In this document: positions 36,676 to 47,452 of the stretch, one piece after another
How positions within the stretch are numbered: the first letter of the stretch is position 1
Layout of the letters: every line of letters begins with the position of its first letter
NCBI GenBank assembly: GCA_023101885.1
Contig: JALPQD010000406.1
Coordinates: forward strand, 1,240,001 to 1,304,000
DNA length: 64,000 nt
Source of the DNA: Typhlomys cinereus
Taxonomy: Eukaryota; Chordata; Mammalia; Rodentia; Platacanthomyidae
Reading direction: 5' to 3'
Position numbers and translations under genes: made by a program
The notes under the pieces: generated by a model
What the model was told of the DNA's origin: nothing
The model's database searches: none
What the model saw: the letters and a program-made list of their open reading frames with translations, nothing else

Positions 36676-37013
36676 CTTCTTCCTTCCTTCTTTCCCTTCC
36701 TTCCTTCTTTCCCTTCCTCCCTTCTTTCCCTTCCTCCCTTCCTCCCTTCCTCCCTTCCTCCCTTCCTCCCTTCCTCCCTTCCTTCCTTCTTTCCCTTCCT
36801 CCCTTGTTTCCCTTCCTTCCTTCCTCCCTTCTTTCCCTTCCTTCCTTCCTTCTTCCTCCCTTCCTTCCTTCCTCCTTCCTTCCTTCCTTCTTCCTCCCTT
36901 CCTTCCTTCCTTCCTTCCTTCCTTCCTTCTTTCCTTCTTTCCTTCCTTCCTTCCTAACTTCCTTCCTTCCTTCCTTCCTTCCTTCCTTCCTTCCTTCCTT
37001 CCTTCCTTCCTTC

Positions 37014-37089
<76 letters not shown>
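36676..37089. repeat. 413-bp polypyrimidine tract, (TTCC)n / (TTTC)n
   Basis: Nearly pure C/T on the plus strand. The left three quarters are TTCC/CCTTCCC-rich and the right about 75 bp are perfect TTTC. Open frames of 162-179 codons cross it only because such repeats lack stops. It adjoins an ID-like SINE at 37090-37161, so it most likely grew from that element's A-rich tail. Confidence 0.98.
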
Positions 37090-37161
37090 TGGGAAAATCA
37101 AACCTGGGCCCTTGCCCAAGCTAGGCATGTGCTCTGCAGATAATCTACATACCCAATCCAA
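37090..37161 (-). mobile_element. ID-type SINE whose tail became the polypyrimidine tract
   Basis: The minus strand reads GATTGGGTATGTAGATTATC then AGCACATGCCTAGCTTGGGC and CCCAGGTTTGATTTTCCCAG, matching the tRNA-like layout of rodent ID elements. It continues into GAAA units. Confidence 0.7.
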
Positions 37162-37503
37162 TAAAGTCCATTTCTAGCTTTAAAACTTTCCAGTTAATGA
37201 GAGTAACCACCAAATAAATCGACAACTACAATTTACTAACACAATACTTTGAGAATAATACATTAAACACATGCACAGGAGGGGTGTACAAACAAGGAAG
37301 ACCAGTCATTATCCGGTAGCCTCTGCCATGGTGGGCAACTGCAGCTTGGCAAGCAAAGGAAGTCAGAATCAGTTCCCAACAATATATGTTAGGGCATATT
37401 GTCTCCAGATAGTGTATAATAAAGGGAAAACAATAAAATAATTTACAATACATAAAATATCTGTGTGGAAAGCAAAATATTTCTCTTAAATTGGTTTAAT
37501 AAT
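37162..37503. other. Unique intergenic sequence
   Basis: No gene or repeat recognised. Confidence 0.5.
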
Positions 37504-37514
37504 AGCTTAAGTAC

Positions 37515-37826
37515 ATTTATTTTTTAAAATTTTTTAATTTATTATTTATTCAATTGTGCGTGTATGCATGTATTCGTGTGTGCACGTGTATGTGTGTGTA
37601 TGTGTGTATGTGTAGAACCACGGACGAATTCAGGAACCACCATGGACTGCTTCCACCTCCTCCTTGTTTACTCTGCCCCCGGGATTCACAGGCTCCATCC
37701 TACCATGACCAGAAATGCAGGCCGCCCCGGCTTCTGCCCAGCGTCTATACATGGGGTCTAGGATCCTAACTCAGGACCTTCTGTCTGAAGGCAGAGCCTT
37801 AACCCCTGAGCCACCTCTCCAGCCCC
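37515..37826 (-). mobile_element. Young tRNA-derived SINE, same family as 3993-4295
   Basis: Same head, body (GAACCACGGACGAATT, CAGGCTCC) and (CA)-rich tail as the copy at 3993-4295. Flanked by an 11-bp direct repeat with one mismatch (AGCTTAAGTAC 37504-37514, AGCTTTAGTAC 37827-37837). It has lost several CpGs still present in the other copy, so it looks somewhat older. Confidence 0.9.
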
Positions 37827-37837
37827 AGCTTTAGTAC

Positions 37838-38336
37838 TTTTAAAATGACTTGTAATACTTTTGTAATAAGCACTGTGGTTAACATAAGTACTCTTGATAC
37901 TATCAATTGTGCACTTAGAAATCTCAAACACTTCACTATGAATAGGATTCTACAATTAGATTACTGTTATGACAAGATTCTATATTTATTGAATTTCTAC
38001 TTAATGAAATCACAGTATTTGCTCTTAAGGAGTATAGTGTATAAGGGACATTGGCATACAAATATACAACTGAAGTACTATATAAGTGTATTGACAAGAA
38101 TCATAGCATGTCATTGCATGGAGGTATTCAGAAAAGCCTATCTAGAAGTCATATTTTATTCTCTGATCTGAAGAATAATAATAAAATGAATGTACCAGCT
38201 GAACAGAGAACACACAAAATCCAATAGCAAACGAAAGAGGAAAACAGAGCATGCTATTTTTGAAGAATATAAAGAGGTTCAATTTATCTGAGTCATGAAG
38301 AGACCCATGTTCTGGTTGCTTGAGAAGAGCTGGATT
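37838..38336. other. Unique AT-rich intergenic sequence
   Basis: A 108-codon open frame at 37845-38171 shows no recognisable protein features and is probably chance. Confidence 0.5.
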
Positions 38337-38394
38337 GAAATGAGGCATTTTTTTAAATACATTTTTATTATTATTTCAGCTCATACAACTTAAT

Positions 38395-38495
38395 AGGTAC
38401 ACCAGTTCCCTCCCTCCCTCCTCCTCCCCCGAACCCCCTGCACCCCTTCCCCTCACCCCTCCCTCCCCATCCCCTTGCCTCCTGCCCCAATTCCC
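38395..38495 (-). other. G-rich purine tract in L1-B 3'UTR
   Basis: On the minus strand many runs of 3-5 G (for example GGGGATGGGGAGGGAGGGG) lie near the L1 3' end, a known property of mammalian L1 3'UTRs that can form G-quadruplexes. Equivalent tracts occur in the copies at 15310-15435, 40420-40500, 46585-46660, 49120-49215, 50185-50265 and 51215-51305. Confidence 0.8.
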
Positions 38496-39415
38496 AGAGT
38501 CCTTTCTTATGCATGCCTGACTCTCCTCTGGGACCTCCTCTCCGATGACATACAAGGACCCAGTGGCATTTCCCTGAACCCTTTCCTGTGTTCCCCTTAA
38601 GCATAGGAACACTACTGTGGCTGTCAATCCCTTGCCTCCAAGGATCTTGATGCCTTTAGCAGATGCTAGACTTTGTGAGGTCAATAGTGTGATGGACATT
38701 GCACCGGGCATGTAATGTCCAATTATGATTGCTTCGGCCTAACTTGTGTGGAGTATCTTGCAAATCATTCCTCCTCCCATCCTTTTGCTCTTACACTCTT
38801 ACCGCCCCCTCTTCCGCAAATGTCCCTGAGCTTCAGGATGGGGAGAGATTAGTCTGGCCTAGTTCTAGGTGGTTGATATAGAGTCTCTGAAGTTCTGAAT
38901 AGTGGTTTGTTGATTTTCTTTTGCATTTTTGTTGCTCCTGCAATGCCCTTCACTCCACCGTGATGGGCACTGTATATCACCCCCTGGCCAGAGACAGAAG
39001 ACTGTTAAACTGGAGTCTTATTATAAGAGCACATTCAAGGGTAGATGCAATACTTATACCCAAAAGTGGAATCGCAGGGTCATATGGCATTTGGCAATGG
39101 GAGAGGTCAATCACCCATTTGCAAAATGGTTATTTTTAATCTGCCAGACTATATGCCCTCCCCTTCTGGTGAGTTCATACCCCCTTAGTTGTAAATGATC
39201 AGGAACGAATGTCTGTGAACTTAACTAGTTGTCACATTACTTTCTTGCATTCCTTGATGGAGGCCTATTTTCTCTACTGTAACATGGTCACTTCTCTCCT
39301 TGTTTCTGGTGTGGCCCTCCAACCCCATCCCTCCTGTTCTTAATCCTTGTAATTACTGTAGGTAATACATAGATTTACCTATGAGTGTCTCAAGATGGGC
39401 TGGGTGGGTTTGGTA

Positions 39416-42400
39416 CTAGGAGCCACCTATTAGGGAGTACATACGGTGCTTAATTTTCTGGGTCTGGGATACTTCACTTAATATAATTGTTTCTAATGAC
39501 ATCCATTTCCCGGCAAATTCCAATAATTCATCATTTTTGATGGCTGAGTAGTACTCCATTGTATAGATGTACCACCGTTTCCTTATCCACTCGTCAACTG
39601 TTGGACATTTGGGTTGATTCCATGTCTTTGCTATTGTAAACAGTGCTGTTATGAACATGGTCGTGCTTGTTATATCGAGGTGAACCTCTGCTGTATGGGG
39701 GATTATACCCAAAAGTGGAATCGCAGGGTCATATGGCATTTCAATCTTTAATTTCTTTAAGAATCTCCAGACGGCTCGCCAGAGTGGCTGTATGAGCCTG
39801 CACTCCCATCAGCAATGTAGGAAAGTTCCTCTCTCTACATCCTCTCCAGCATTTGTTGTTTGTATTGTGGATTTTTGCCATCCTGACCGGGGTGAGATGA
39901 TATCTCAGGGAAGTTTTGATTTGCATTTCCCTGATGGCTAAGGAGCTGGAGCATTTTTTAAGATATTTGTTAGACATTTTAATTTCATCCCTGGTAAAAT
40001 TTCTTTTAAGTTCCAGGGCCCATTTTTTAATTGGGCCATTGGCTTCCTTGATGTTTAGTTTTCTAAGTTCTTTGTGCTCTCTGGACAGTAGAGCTCTATC
40101 AGATATGTGGTTAGTGAAGATTTTCTCCCATTCTGTGGGTTGCCTTTGAGCTCGTGTTACAATCTCTTTATCTGAACAGAAGCTCTTTAATTTCACAAGA
40201 TCCCAACTGTTGAGAGTTGGTAGCAGTGACTGTGCCATTGGATGTCTATTTAGGAAATGTTGGCCTAGCCCAATCAGCTTGAGGGAGTTCCCTACCCTTT
40301 CAACTATGGTTTTTATAGTCTCTGACCTTATATCAAGGTCCTTGATCCATTTGGAATTAAGTCTTTTTTTTAACATTTTTTATTATTATTTCCGCTGATA
40401 CAAACTTAATAGGTACACCAGTTCCCTCCCCCTCTCCTCCTCCCCCTGAACCCCCTGTTCCCCTTCCCTCCCTCCCTGTCTCCCAATGCCTCCCCCCCAA
40501 TTCCCAGAGAGTCCTTTATTGTGTATTCCTAACTCTCCTCTTAGTCCTACTCTCCGATGACATACAAGGACCCAGTGGCATTTCCCTGAACCCTTTCTCG
40601 TGTTCCCCTTAAGCATAGGAACACTACTGTGGCTGTTAAGTCTTCTACATGGTGACAAGTATGGGTCCAGCTTTAATCTTCTGCATGTGGAGATACAGTT
40701 TTGCCAGCACCATTTGTTGAAGATGCTGTTCTTTTTACATTGGATTCTTTGGGCCCCTTTGTCAAAGACCAAATGGCTGCAATTTTGTGGGCTTATATCT
40801 GGGTCTTCAATCCTTATCTGTTGAGATGTGTGTCTCTTTTGGAGCCAGTACCAGGCTGTCTTTATAACTATGGATTTGTAATATAGACTAAGGTTCAGTA
40901 TGGTAATACCTCCAGCAGTGTTTTTGTTACTCAGGATTGTCTTTGTTATCCTGGTTCTTTTGTGCCTCCATATGAATTTTGAGATTGTTTGGTCAACTTC
41001 TTTAGAGAACTGCTTTGGGATTTTAATTGGTATAGCATTGAATTTGTATATTGCCTTTGGTAGGATGGTCATTTTTATGATGTTGATTCTGCCAATCCAG
41101 GAACATGGGAGGTCTTTCCACCTTCTGGTGTCTTCTGCAATTTCCTTCTTTAGGGTTTTAAAGTTTTCATTGTAAAGGTGTTTTACCTCCTTGGTTAGGT
41201 TTATACCAAGGTATTTCATTTTTTTAGGGGCTATAGTAAATGGGATTGTTTCTCTCAAGGCTTTCTCACTTCTTTCATTCTGGGCATATAGGAAGGCCTC
41301 TGATTTTTGCACATTTATTTTGTATCCTGCCACCCTGCTGAACTTTTCAATTAGTTCCAGGAGCTTCCTGGTGGAGTTTTTGGGATCACTCAGGTATAAG
41401 ATCATGTCATCTGCAAATAGGGATAGCTTGACTTCTTCTTTGCCGATTTGAATCCCTCTTATGTCCCTTTCTTGTCTTATGGCTTCAGCTAAGACTTCAA
41501 GTTCAATATTGAATAGAAGTGGTGAGAGTGGACAGCGTTGTCTAGTTCCTGATCAAAGTGGGAATGCTTCCAATTGTTCTCCATTGAGCATAATCCTTGC
41601 TGTGGGCTTGTTGTATACAGCTTTTATTATGTTGATAAAGGTTCCTTCCATTCCTACTGTCTCTAGCGTTTTGATCATAAAAGGCTGTTGGATCTTGTCA
41701 AAGCTTTTTCTGCATCTCTCGAGAGTATCATGTGGTCTTGGACTTTGGACTGGTTTACATGATGAATTACATTTATTGATTTGCTATGTTGAACCAACCT
41801 TGTGTGCCAGGGATGAAGCCTACTTGGTCCCCGTGAATAATCTTTTTAATATGTTTTTGAATCAGATATGCTAAAATTTGTTGAGAATCTTTGCATCTGT
41901 GTTCATCAGAGAGATTGGCCTATAGTTTTCTTTTTTAAGTGAATCTTTATTAGGTTTTGTGATTAAAACGATATTAGCTTCATAGAAGGAATTTGGTAGT
42001 GTTCCTTTCTTTGCTATTTGATGGAACAGTTTAAGGAGTATTAGTATTATTACCTCCTTAAATGTCTGGTAGAACTCTGTGCTGAATCCATCTGGTCGAG
42101 GACATTTTTTGGTGGGAAGATTCAAGATTACTTCCTCAATTTCCTTATATGTTATAGGACTATTTAAATAATTCACAACTTCCTGATTCAATTTAGGTAA
42201 GTTGTGTTTACTTAGAAATTCATCCATCTCTTTTGTGTTGTCAAACTTCACAGAGTATAAGTTTTTGAAATATGATGTTATAATTCTCTGGATTTCTTGG
42301 GTATCAGTAGTAATAACTCCATGTTCATTTCTAATTTTGTTAATTTGGGTTTTCTCTCTCCTGCATTTGGTTAATTTAGCTAGGGGTGTATCAATCTTAT

Positions 42401-43518
42401 TGATTTTTTCAAAGAACCAGCTTTTTGACTGGTTGATTTTCTCTATTGTTTTCCTAATCCTAATTTCAGATATTTCTTCCCTTATTTTGCTAATCTCCTC
42501 TCTTCTACTACTTTTGGGATCAGATTGCTCTAGTTTCTCTAAAGCTTTAAGCTGCATTGTTAAGTTGTCTATTTCTGATGTTTTCATTTTTTTTTTTTTG
42601 ATGTAGAAATTAAGAGCTATGAACTTACCTTTTAGGACAGCTTTCATTGTGTCCCAGAGATTTTGGTAAGTTGTATTTTCGTTATCATTCACTTTCAGGA
42701 AATCTTGAATTTCCTTTTTAATTTCTTTCTGAATCCAGTTCTCATTCAGCATCATATTGTTAAGTTTCCAGGAGTTAGTGTATTTTCTCTTGTTTGTTGT
42801 GTTGTGCATATCCAGCTTTAGGCCGTGGTGGTCTGACAGGGCACAGGTTAGAATTTCAACTTTTTTGTATATGTGTAGATTCTGTTTGTGGCCCAATATG
42901 TGATCTATTTTGGAGAAAGTTCCGTGTGCTGCTGAGAAAAATGTGTATTCTTTGGTATGTGGGTGAAAAGTTCGATAGAGATCTGTAAGGTCCATTTCTT
43001 TAAGGGTTTGATTAAGGTCCAAAGTGTCTCTGTTAAGCTTTTGACCTGTTGATCTATCCCATGTTGAGAGGGCGGTGTTGAAGTCCCCAAGAATTATCTT
43101 TTTGGGGTTGATTTCTTGCTTTAGATGCTGTAGGGTTTTCTTAATGAATGTGGAGGGGCCCGTATTGGGTGCATATATGTTCAGTATTGTGAAATCTTCC
43201 TGGTGAATTGTACCTGTGTCTAAAATGTAGTATCCATCCGTGTTGCTTATAATTTTCTTTGGTTTGAAGTCCACTTTGTTTGATAGCATAATGGCTTCCC
43301 CCTGCCTGTTTTCTGCTTCCATTTGCTTGTAGAATTGTTGACCAGCCTTTTATTTTTAGAGCGTGCCTATCTTTTGTGGTGAGATGGGTTTCCTGCAGGC
43401 AACAGATTGATGGATTGTGATTTTTAATCCAAGTTTGTAATCTGTGTCTCTCGATCAGTGAATTAATTCCATTAACATTTAGTGTTATAATGGAGAAACT
43501 ATTTTTAATTCCAGACAT
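39416..43518 (-). pseudogene. L1-B ORF2 (endonuclease / reverse transcriptase), frameshifted and interrupted
   Basis: Starts MSGIKNSFSIITLNVNGINS at 43518. A frameshift near 43320 moves the endonuclease into the next frame (43322-41871), which carries LGDFN, SDHHGL and the RT entry motifs [10 protein letters not shown] and RPISLMN. A second frame break is near 41871. An in-frame TGA lies at about 41555, just before the conserved SGTRQ motif. The palm continues with intact [11 protein letters not shown] (about 41420-41385). The nested L1 (40366-40635) splits the C-terminal region. A further frameshift within the Cys-rich segment (about 39810-39840) breaks CX3CX7HX4C. The end MPYDPAIPLLGI...YSLIGGS (39739-39416) is the usual ORF2 C terminus. 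Catalytic residues are kept but no full protein can be made. Confidence 0.95.
40366..40635 (-). mobile_element. Nested 5'-truncated L1 3' end inside L1-B ORF2
   Basis: 270 bp of L1 3'UTR (G-rich tract plus family 3' end and a T-run on the left) interrupts ORF2. A 9-bp direct repeat TTAAGTCTT flanks it at 40357-40365 and 40636-40644. L1-C and other ORF2 copies have a single uninterrupted TTAAGTCTT at this place, so the empty site is known within the window. Confidence 0.95.
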
Positions 43519-43688
43519 TTATTATGTTTGATAGTTTTTATAAGTATATTTCTCCGCTTTTAATGGTATTATACTTGCCTTCTGTTCTCCTGGATATGCC
43601 TGTTTTTCATTTCACGCTTGAGTATCATTTCTAGCATTTTTTGAAGGCCTGGTTTGGTGGACATGTATCCCTTCAAGTTGTCTTTGTG

Positions 43689-44633
43689 CTAGAAGATTTT
43701 TCTTTCTCCCTCGATCATGACGGATAGTTTTGCAGGGTAAATCAGCCTGGGTTGACATTTTTGCTCATTCAATACTTGAAGTATGTCTCTCCAAGCTCTT
43801 CTTGCTTTTACTGTTTTGACTGAGAAGTCATTTGTTATTTTAATAGGTTTGCCTTTAAAAGTGACTTGTTTTTTCTCCCTTGAAGCTCTCAGCACCAGTT
43901 CTTTATCTTGAATGTGGAGTGTTTTAACTATTATTTGCCGTGGCATGCTTCTGTTTTGGTCGTATCTGTTTGGGGTGCGGAATGCCTCTTGTATATGGAT
44001 GGGCCTCCCTTTTTTTATATGAGGAATGTTTTCCTTGATGATCGTTTGAGAAATTTCCTCAGGGGTGGTATTTTGAGATTCTTGCTCTGGTATTCCATGA
44101 ATATGCATGTTAGGCTTTTTCAGGGTGTCCCATATCTCTTGGATATTTCTCTCAAGTATCTTTTTGGCTTTAACAACCTCTTCCATTGAGCCGGTTAGTA
44201 CTCCCCCTTTATCTTCAAGGTCTGAAATTCTGTTTTCTGCTTCGTTAGTTCTGTTGATAAGACTCTCTGTGGAGTTCTGGGTTGAAGATAACTTCTCTTT
44301 TTGCTCAACTTTAAACTCTGCTTGAGTCTGTTTTAACTGCTCTATGCCAGTTTTTATTTCTTGCACTGTTTTTCTCAACTCCTCCAAGTGTCTGCTGTGT
44401 TCCTCTTCAAAGTTATTGATTTGATTATTTAATTTCTCCCGGATTTCCTCTTTCATAGTATTGAACATGGTAATGATCATATTTTGAAAGTCCTTATCCT
44501 GGGTCAGGCTTTCATGGCCATTTTCCGTGGGTTTGTTCTGCTTGGAGTCTAACATTATTGGATTAATTCCTTCAGTGGGAAATTTGTTTACTTGGGTGTT
44601 GCTTCTCATGGATTTGCACTTTGACTTTGGCAT
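43689..44633 (-). CDS. L1 ORF1 protein (RNA-binding trimer), uninterrupted
   Basis: The 314-residue frame starts MPKSKCKSMRSNTQ and ends EGERKIF, slightly shorter than human or mouse ORF1p (about 338-371). An N-terminal polar segment (1-47) is followed by a heptad-like coiled-coil stretch at about 48-140 (rich in E, K, L, I, Q, including ISDLEDK at its end). An RRM-like region lies at about 141-235 (with MHIHGIPE) and the C-terminal domain at about 236-314 (PRQIIVK, VTFKGKPIKI, YPAKLS). In L1 this protein coats L1 RNA, acts as a nucleic-acid chaperone and is needed in cis for retrotransposition. ORF2 begins 170 bp downstream. Expression is not shown by sequence; the start is the conserved Met that also opens the L1-A remnant. 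Confidence 0.9.
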   Translation of the reverse strand: MPKSKCKSMRSNTQVNKFPTEGINPIMLDSKQNKPTENGHESLTQDKDFQNMIITMFNTMKEEIREKLNNQINNFEEEHSRHLEELRKTVQEIKTGIEQLKQTQAEFKVEQKEKLSSTQNSTESLINRTNEAENRISDLEDKGGVLTGSMEEVVKAKKILERNIQEIWDTLKKPNMHIHGIPEQESQNTTPEEISQTIIKENIPHIKKGRPIHIQEAFRTPNRYDQNRSMPRQIIVKTLHIQDKELVLRASREKKQVTFKGKPIKITNDFSVKTVKARRAWRDILQVLNEQKCQPRLIYPAKLSVMIEGERKIF

Positions 44634-44898
44634 TGTCGGTTTAACTCTTAAGATCTTTAAATTTCACTAAGCTGAATTATTTGGCCTGGGGTTACTGGGG
44701 GTGGGCAGGGACGGAGCTTACCTAGGTCGCGGATGAGGCCCGGCTGGACCGCACATGAGTCCCGGAGCGGAGTGGGGAAGGGAGGATGGGGGCGTCAGCG
44801 TGGAGCTATTTAACCCGAGGAGAGCTGGGGAGGGGCCCGGGCACAGGGGGAGGTCCTCCTCGTCCCGCGTCCCTGCGCGCCGCTCCGGCTGGATGGTC
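44634..44898 (-). promoter_or_regulatory. L1-B 5'UTR, CpG-rich internal promoter region
   Basis: About 265 bp between the TSD and the ORF1 start. The outer 205 bp are strongly GC- and CpG-rich (GACCATCCAGCCGGAGCGGC at the very start), unlike all surrounding DNA. L1 5'UTRs act as internal Pol II promoters; that role is inferred from position. It differs in sequence from the L1-A leader. Confidence 0.7.
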
Positions 44899-44924
44899 GA
44901 AATGAGGCATTTGTATACTGGGGG

Positions 44925-45140
44925 ATTTTGTATTCTTTTTGGACTCTTCACATGTATTTGTATCATTTTTATTCCTTATCATGCAATACCAAACCCCTAT
45001 ATTTTCTCACTATAAACATTTTTCTTCCCCACCTGTTTCCCACTAGCTCTTATGTGCTTCTATGCTTATGCAGCTTACTAAGTCCCATCTGGGTTATTGC
45101 TAATGACATTTGACTGGGACCATCCAAGTTATTTTTAAGA
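44925..45140 (-). mobile_element. Old L1-like 3'UTR trace
   Basis: Phrases such as CAGCTTACTAAGTCCCATCT followed by ATGACATTTGACTGGGACCA parallel 61445-61495 (GGTTTACTAAGTCCTGTATG ... ATGACATGTGTCTGGGCAC). They resemble diverged rodent L1 3'UTR read on the minus strand. Tentative. Confidence 0.35.
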
Positions 45141-45422
45141 TATGTGACCTTACTTAAACTACTACAGACTCCTAGTATCTTAATAGTACAGACAATCTGA
45201 ATGAAGCCCTAGTTTTATGAAACCATTTCATAAAAATGAAAAAGGTTTGTGTGCTTTGAGAGTATGAGTGATGTAGAAGTTCTGAACCTCTTATGCTAGA
45301 GTAACACAACCAAGTTTCAGTTTAGACAAAATGTTCTGACTACTCACATAGAATACTTTTCTAGGAGTTCAAGGAAAAACATGGAAAGAGAAACATATGT
45401 ATGAGTTTATGATTTTTCCTTG

Positions 45423-45702
45423 ACTCCTTATGTAATGATTCCTTTGGACTCAGAATTGCTAACATTTTAGCTTTTGGGAACTTGGATACTATGTGCAATG
45501 GGAAGATCTGTCCTTTTATTCCTTAGTCCTTAGCACATTCAGCTCCTCAAAGTTAAGACAAAACTCCTTATGTAATGATTCCTTTGGACTCAGAATTGCT
45601 AACACTTTAGCTTTTGGGAACTTGGATACTATGTGCAGGGGGAAGATCTGTCCTTTTATCCCTTAGTCCTTAGCACATTCAGCTCCTCAAAGTTAGGACA
45701 AA
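45423..45702 (+). repeat. Tandem duplication, two 140-bp units
   Basis: The unit at 45423-45562 is repeated at 45563-45702 with about 5-6 substitutions. Both start ACTCCTTATGTAATGATTCC and end near GGACAAA/AGACAAA. The unit is non-repetitive otherwise, so this is a simple segmental tandem duplication. Confidence 0.97.
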
Positions 45703-46513
45703 TCTTGGTGAACATGTAGTATGTTACATGCAGAGATCTCATGTTTATTACATTTTAAATATTTTATAACTTGAAGTGTTTCAGGATAAATTATGATTAC
45801 TTATGTTGCTACTGAACATACTTGTGGAATATTTAGGATGTAACAAGAACTTTTCTATGCTTTAATAAAGACCTTCCATTTAATCTCCTTAATAATCCTA
45901 TAAATTCAACATTTTATTCTTCCTGTTTTACACCATTAAAGATGATTGTGTAAACTATATAAGATGCCAGATTTCATAGCCAATGTAGAATCATTCAATT
46001 TGATGAGATTCAGGACTATGATCTCAACATTTCTTTAAGTAGAATTTATTTCCTATACCTTCAATTATTCATTTCATTATTAATTTTAACAAATATAAAA
46101 TTGTTATATGGAACTCTAGTATCAAAAAATTGCCCTGAAGGGGTCAACTATGAACTGCAAAGTTAAGCATTAGCTTTTGCTTTTCTGTTTAAAAATACTT
46201 ATGTGCTCCTTTCTGTTAATAGTTCATCTGATCTTTGGAGTTTAAACGCCAATCATTTTGCAATCAATTGCTTAGAAATCCCAAATTACATAATTCATTC
46301 CACTTTGACACAAATATAACTATATAAGTTGTTATGAATATGATTAGAAGCATATGACAGCATACATAGCTGTATTCCCCTTAACATATTTTCATCATGA
46401 TAAAATATGCAAGAACTCCTAAGTTAGCATTGTCAAACAAATATTTATCTAGGTTTCCTTTCTCAGAAAGTTTCATATTCATCAGATATTTTTCTCATCC
46501 TGCACACATAGAT
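45703..46513. other. Unique AT-rich intergenic sequence
   Basis: No gene or repeat recognised. Confidence 0.5.
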
Positions 46514-46528
46514 GCTTTCTATCTTTTT

Positions 46529-47452
46529 TTATACATTTTTTATTATTTCCGCTCATACAAACTTAATAGGTAGACCAGTTACCTCCATCCCTCCTCCTAC
46601 CCCTGAACCCTCTGCTCCCCCTCCCCTCCCTCCCCATCCCCCAGTGCCTCCCCCCCAATTCCAAGAGAGTCCTTTATTGTGTATGCCTGACTCTCCTCTG
46701 GGTCCTCCTCTCCGATGACGTACAAGGACCCAGTGGCATTACCCTGAACCCTTTCTCGTGTTCCCCTTAAGCATAGGAACACTACTGTGGCTGTCAATCC
46801 CTTGCCTCCAAGGATCTTGGTGCCTTTAGCAGATGCTAGACTTTGTGAGGTCAATAGTGTGTTGGACATTGTGCCGGGCATGCAAAGTCCTATTATGATT
46901 GCTTCAGCCCTAACTAGTGTGGAGAATCTTGCAAATCATTGCTCTTCCCATCCTTTTGCTCTTACACTCTTACTGCCCCCTCTTCTGCAAATGTCCCTGA
47001 GCTTCAGGATGGGGAGAGATTAGTCTGGCCTAGTTCTAGGTGGTTAATATAGAGTCTCTGAAGTTCTGGATTGTGGTTTGTTAATTTTCTTTTGCAGTTT
47101 TGCTGCTCCTTCAATGCCCTTCACTCCACCGTGATGGGCACTGTATGTCACCCCCTGGTCAGAGACAAAAAGCTGTTAAACTGGAGTCTTGTTATAATAG
47201 CACATTCAAGGGTAGATGTAATAAAAGTAGGAAACCTCAGTGAGGGAGGGGTCAATCAGCCATTTGCAAAATGATTACTTTTTATCTGCCAGACTATATG
47301 CCCTCCCCTTCTGGTGATATCATACCCTCTCAGTTGTAAATGATCAGGAACGAATGTCTGTGAACTTAACTAGGTGTCACATTACTTACTTGCATTCCTT
47401 GATGGAGGCCTATTTTCTCTGCCAGAAACAGGAGAGAGGGGACCATGTTACA
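46529..47452 (-). mobile_element. 5'-truncated, 5'-inverted L1 3'UTR copy (L1-D)
   Basis: Bounded by an exact 15-bp direct repeat GCTTTCTATCTTTTT (46514-46528 and 47453-47467). The body 46529-47420 is minus-strand L1 3'UTR. The last 32 bp (47421-47452) are the immediately adjacent L1 segment in reverse orientation (CCAGAAACAGGAGAGAGG..., compare L1-B 39275-39312), the hallmark of twin priming. Confidence 0.94.

Larger units (their letters stand above)
38351..44898 (-). mobile_element. Full-length LINE-1 element (L1-B) with nested L1 insertion
   Basis: Complete L1 on the minus strand: 5'UTR 44898-44634, ORF1 44633-43689, ORF2 about 43518-39416, 3'UTR 39415-38351. Bounded by the exact 14-bp direct repeat GAAATGAGGCATTT (38337-38350 and 44899-44912), with a T-run (A-tail) next to the left copy. 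Length is about 6.55 kb, or about 6.28 kb without the 270-bp nested L1 at 40366-40635. ORF1 is open; ORF2 has at least three frame breaks and a stop. The exact TSD and open ORF1 suggest a moderately recent insertion that is no longer autonomous. Confidence 0.96.

Noticed and set aside
36622..37161. Open frames of 162-179 codons on both strands, rich in Lys/Glu/Arg or Ser/Phe/Leu/Pro
   Set aside because: They are translations of the (TTCC)/(TTTC) tract; simple repeats of this kind have no stops in several frames.
37845..38171. 108-codon plus-strand frame near L1-B
   Set aside because: AT-rich, low-information translation with no family resemblance; consistent with chance in this composition.
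39416..39739. 107-codon minus-strand frame as a separate small gene
   Set aside because: It is the C-terminal end of L1-B ORF2, separated from the rest by a frameshift.
41461..42606. Plus-strand frames of 134-137 codons inside L1-B
   Set aside because: Antisense shadows of ORF2; the coding sense is clearly the minus strand.
44700..44898. CpG-rich segment resembling a host gene promoter
   Set aside because: It lies exactly inside the L1-B TSD boundary and is the L1 5'UTR.
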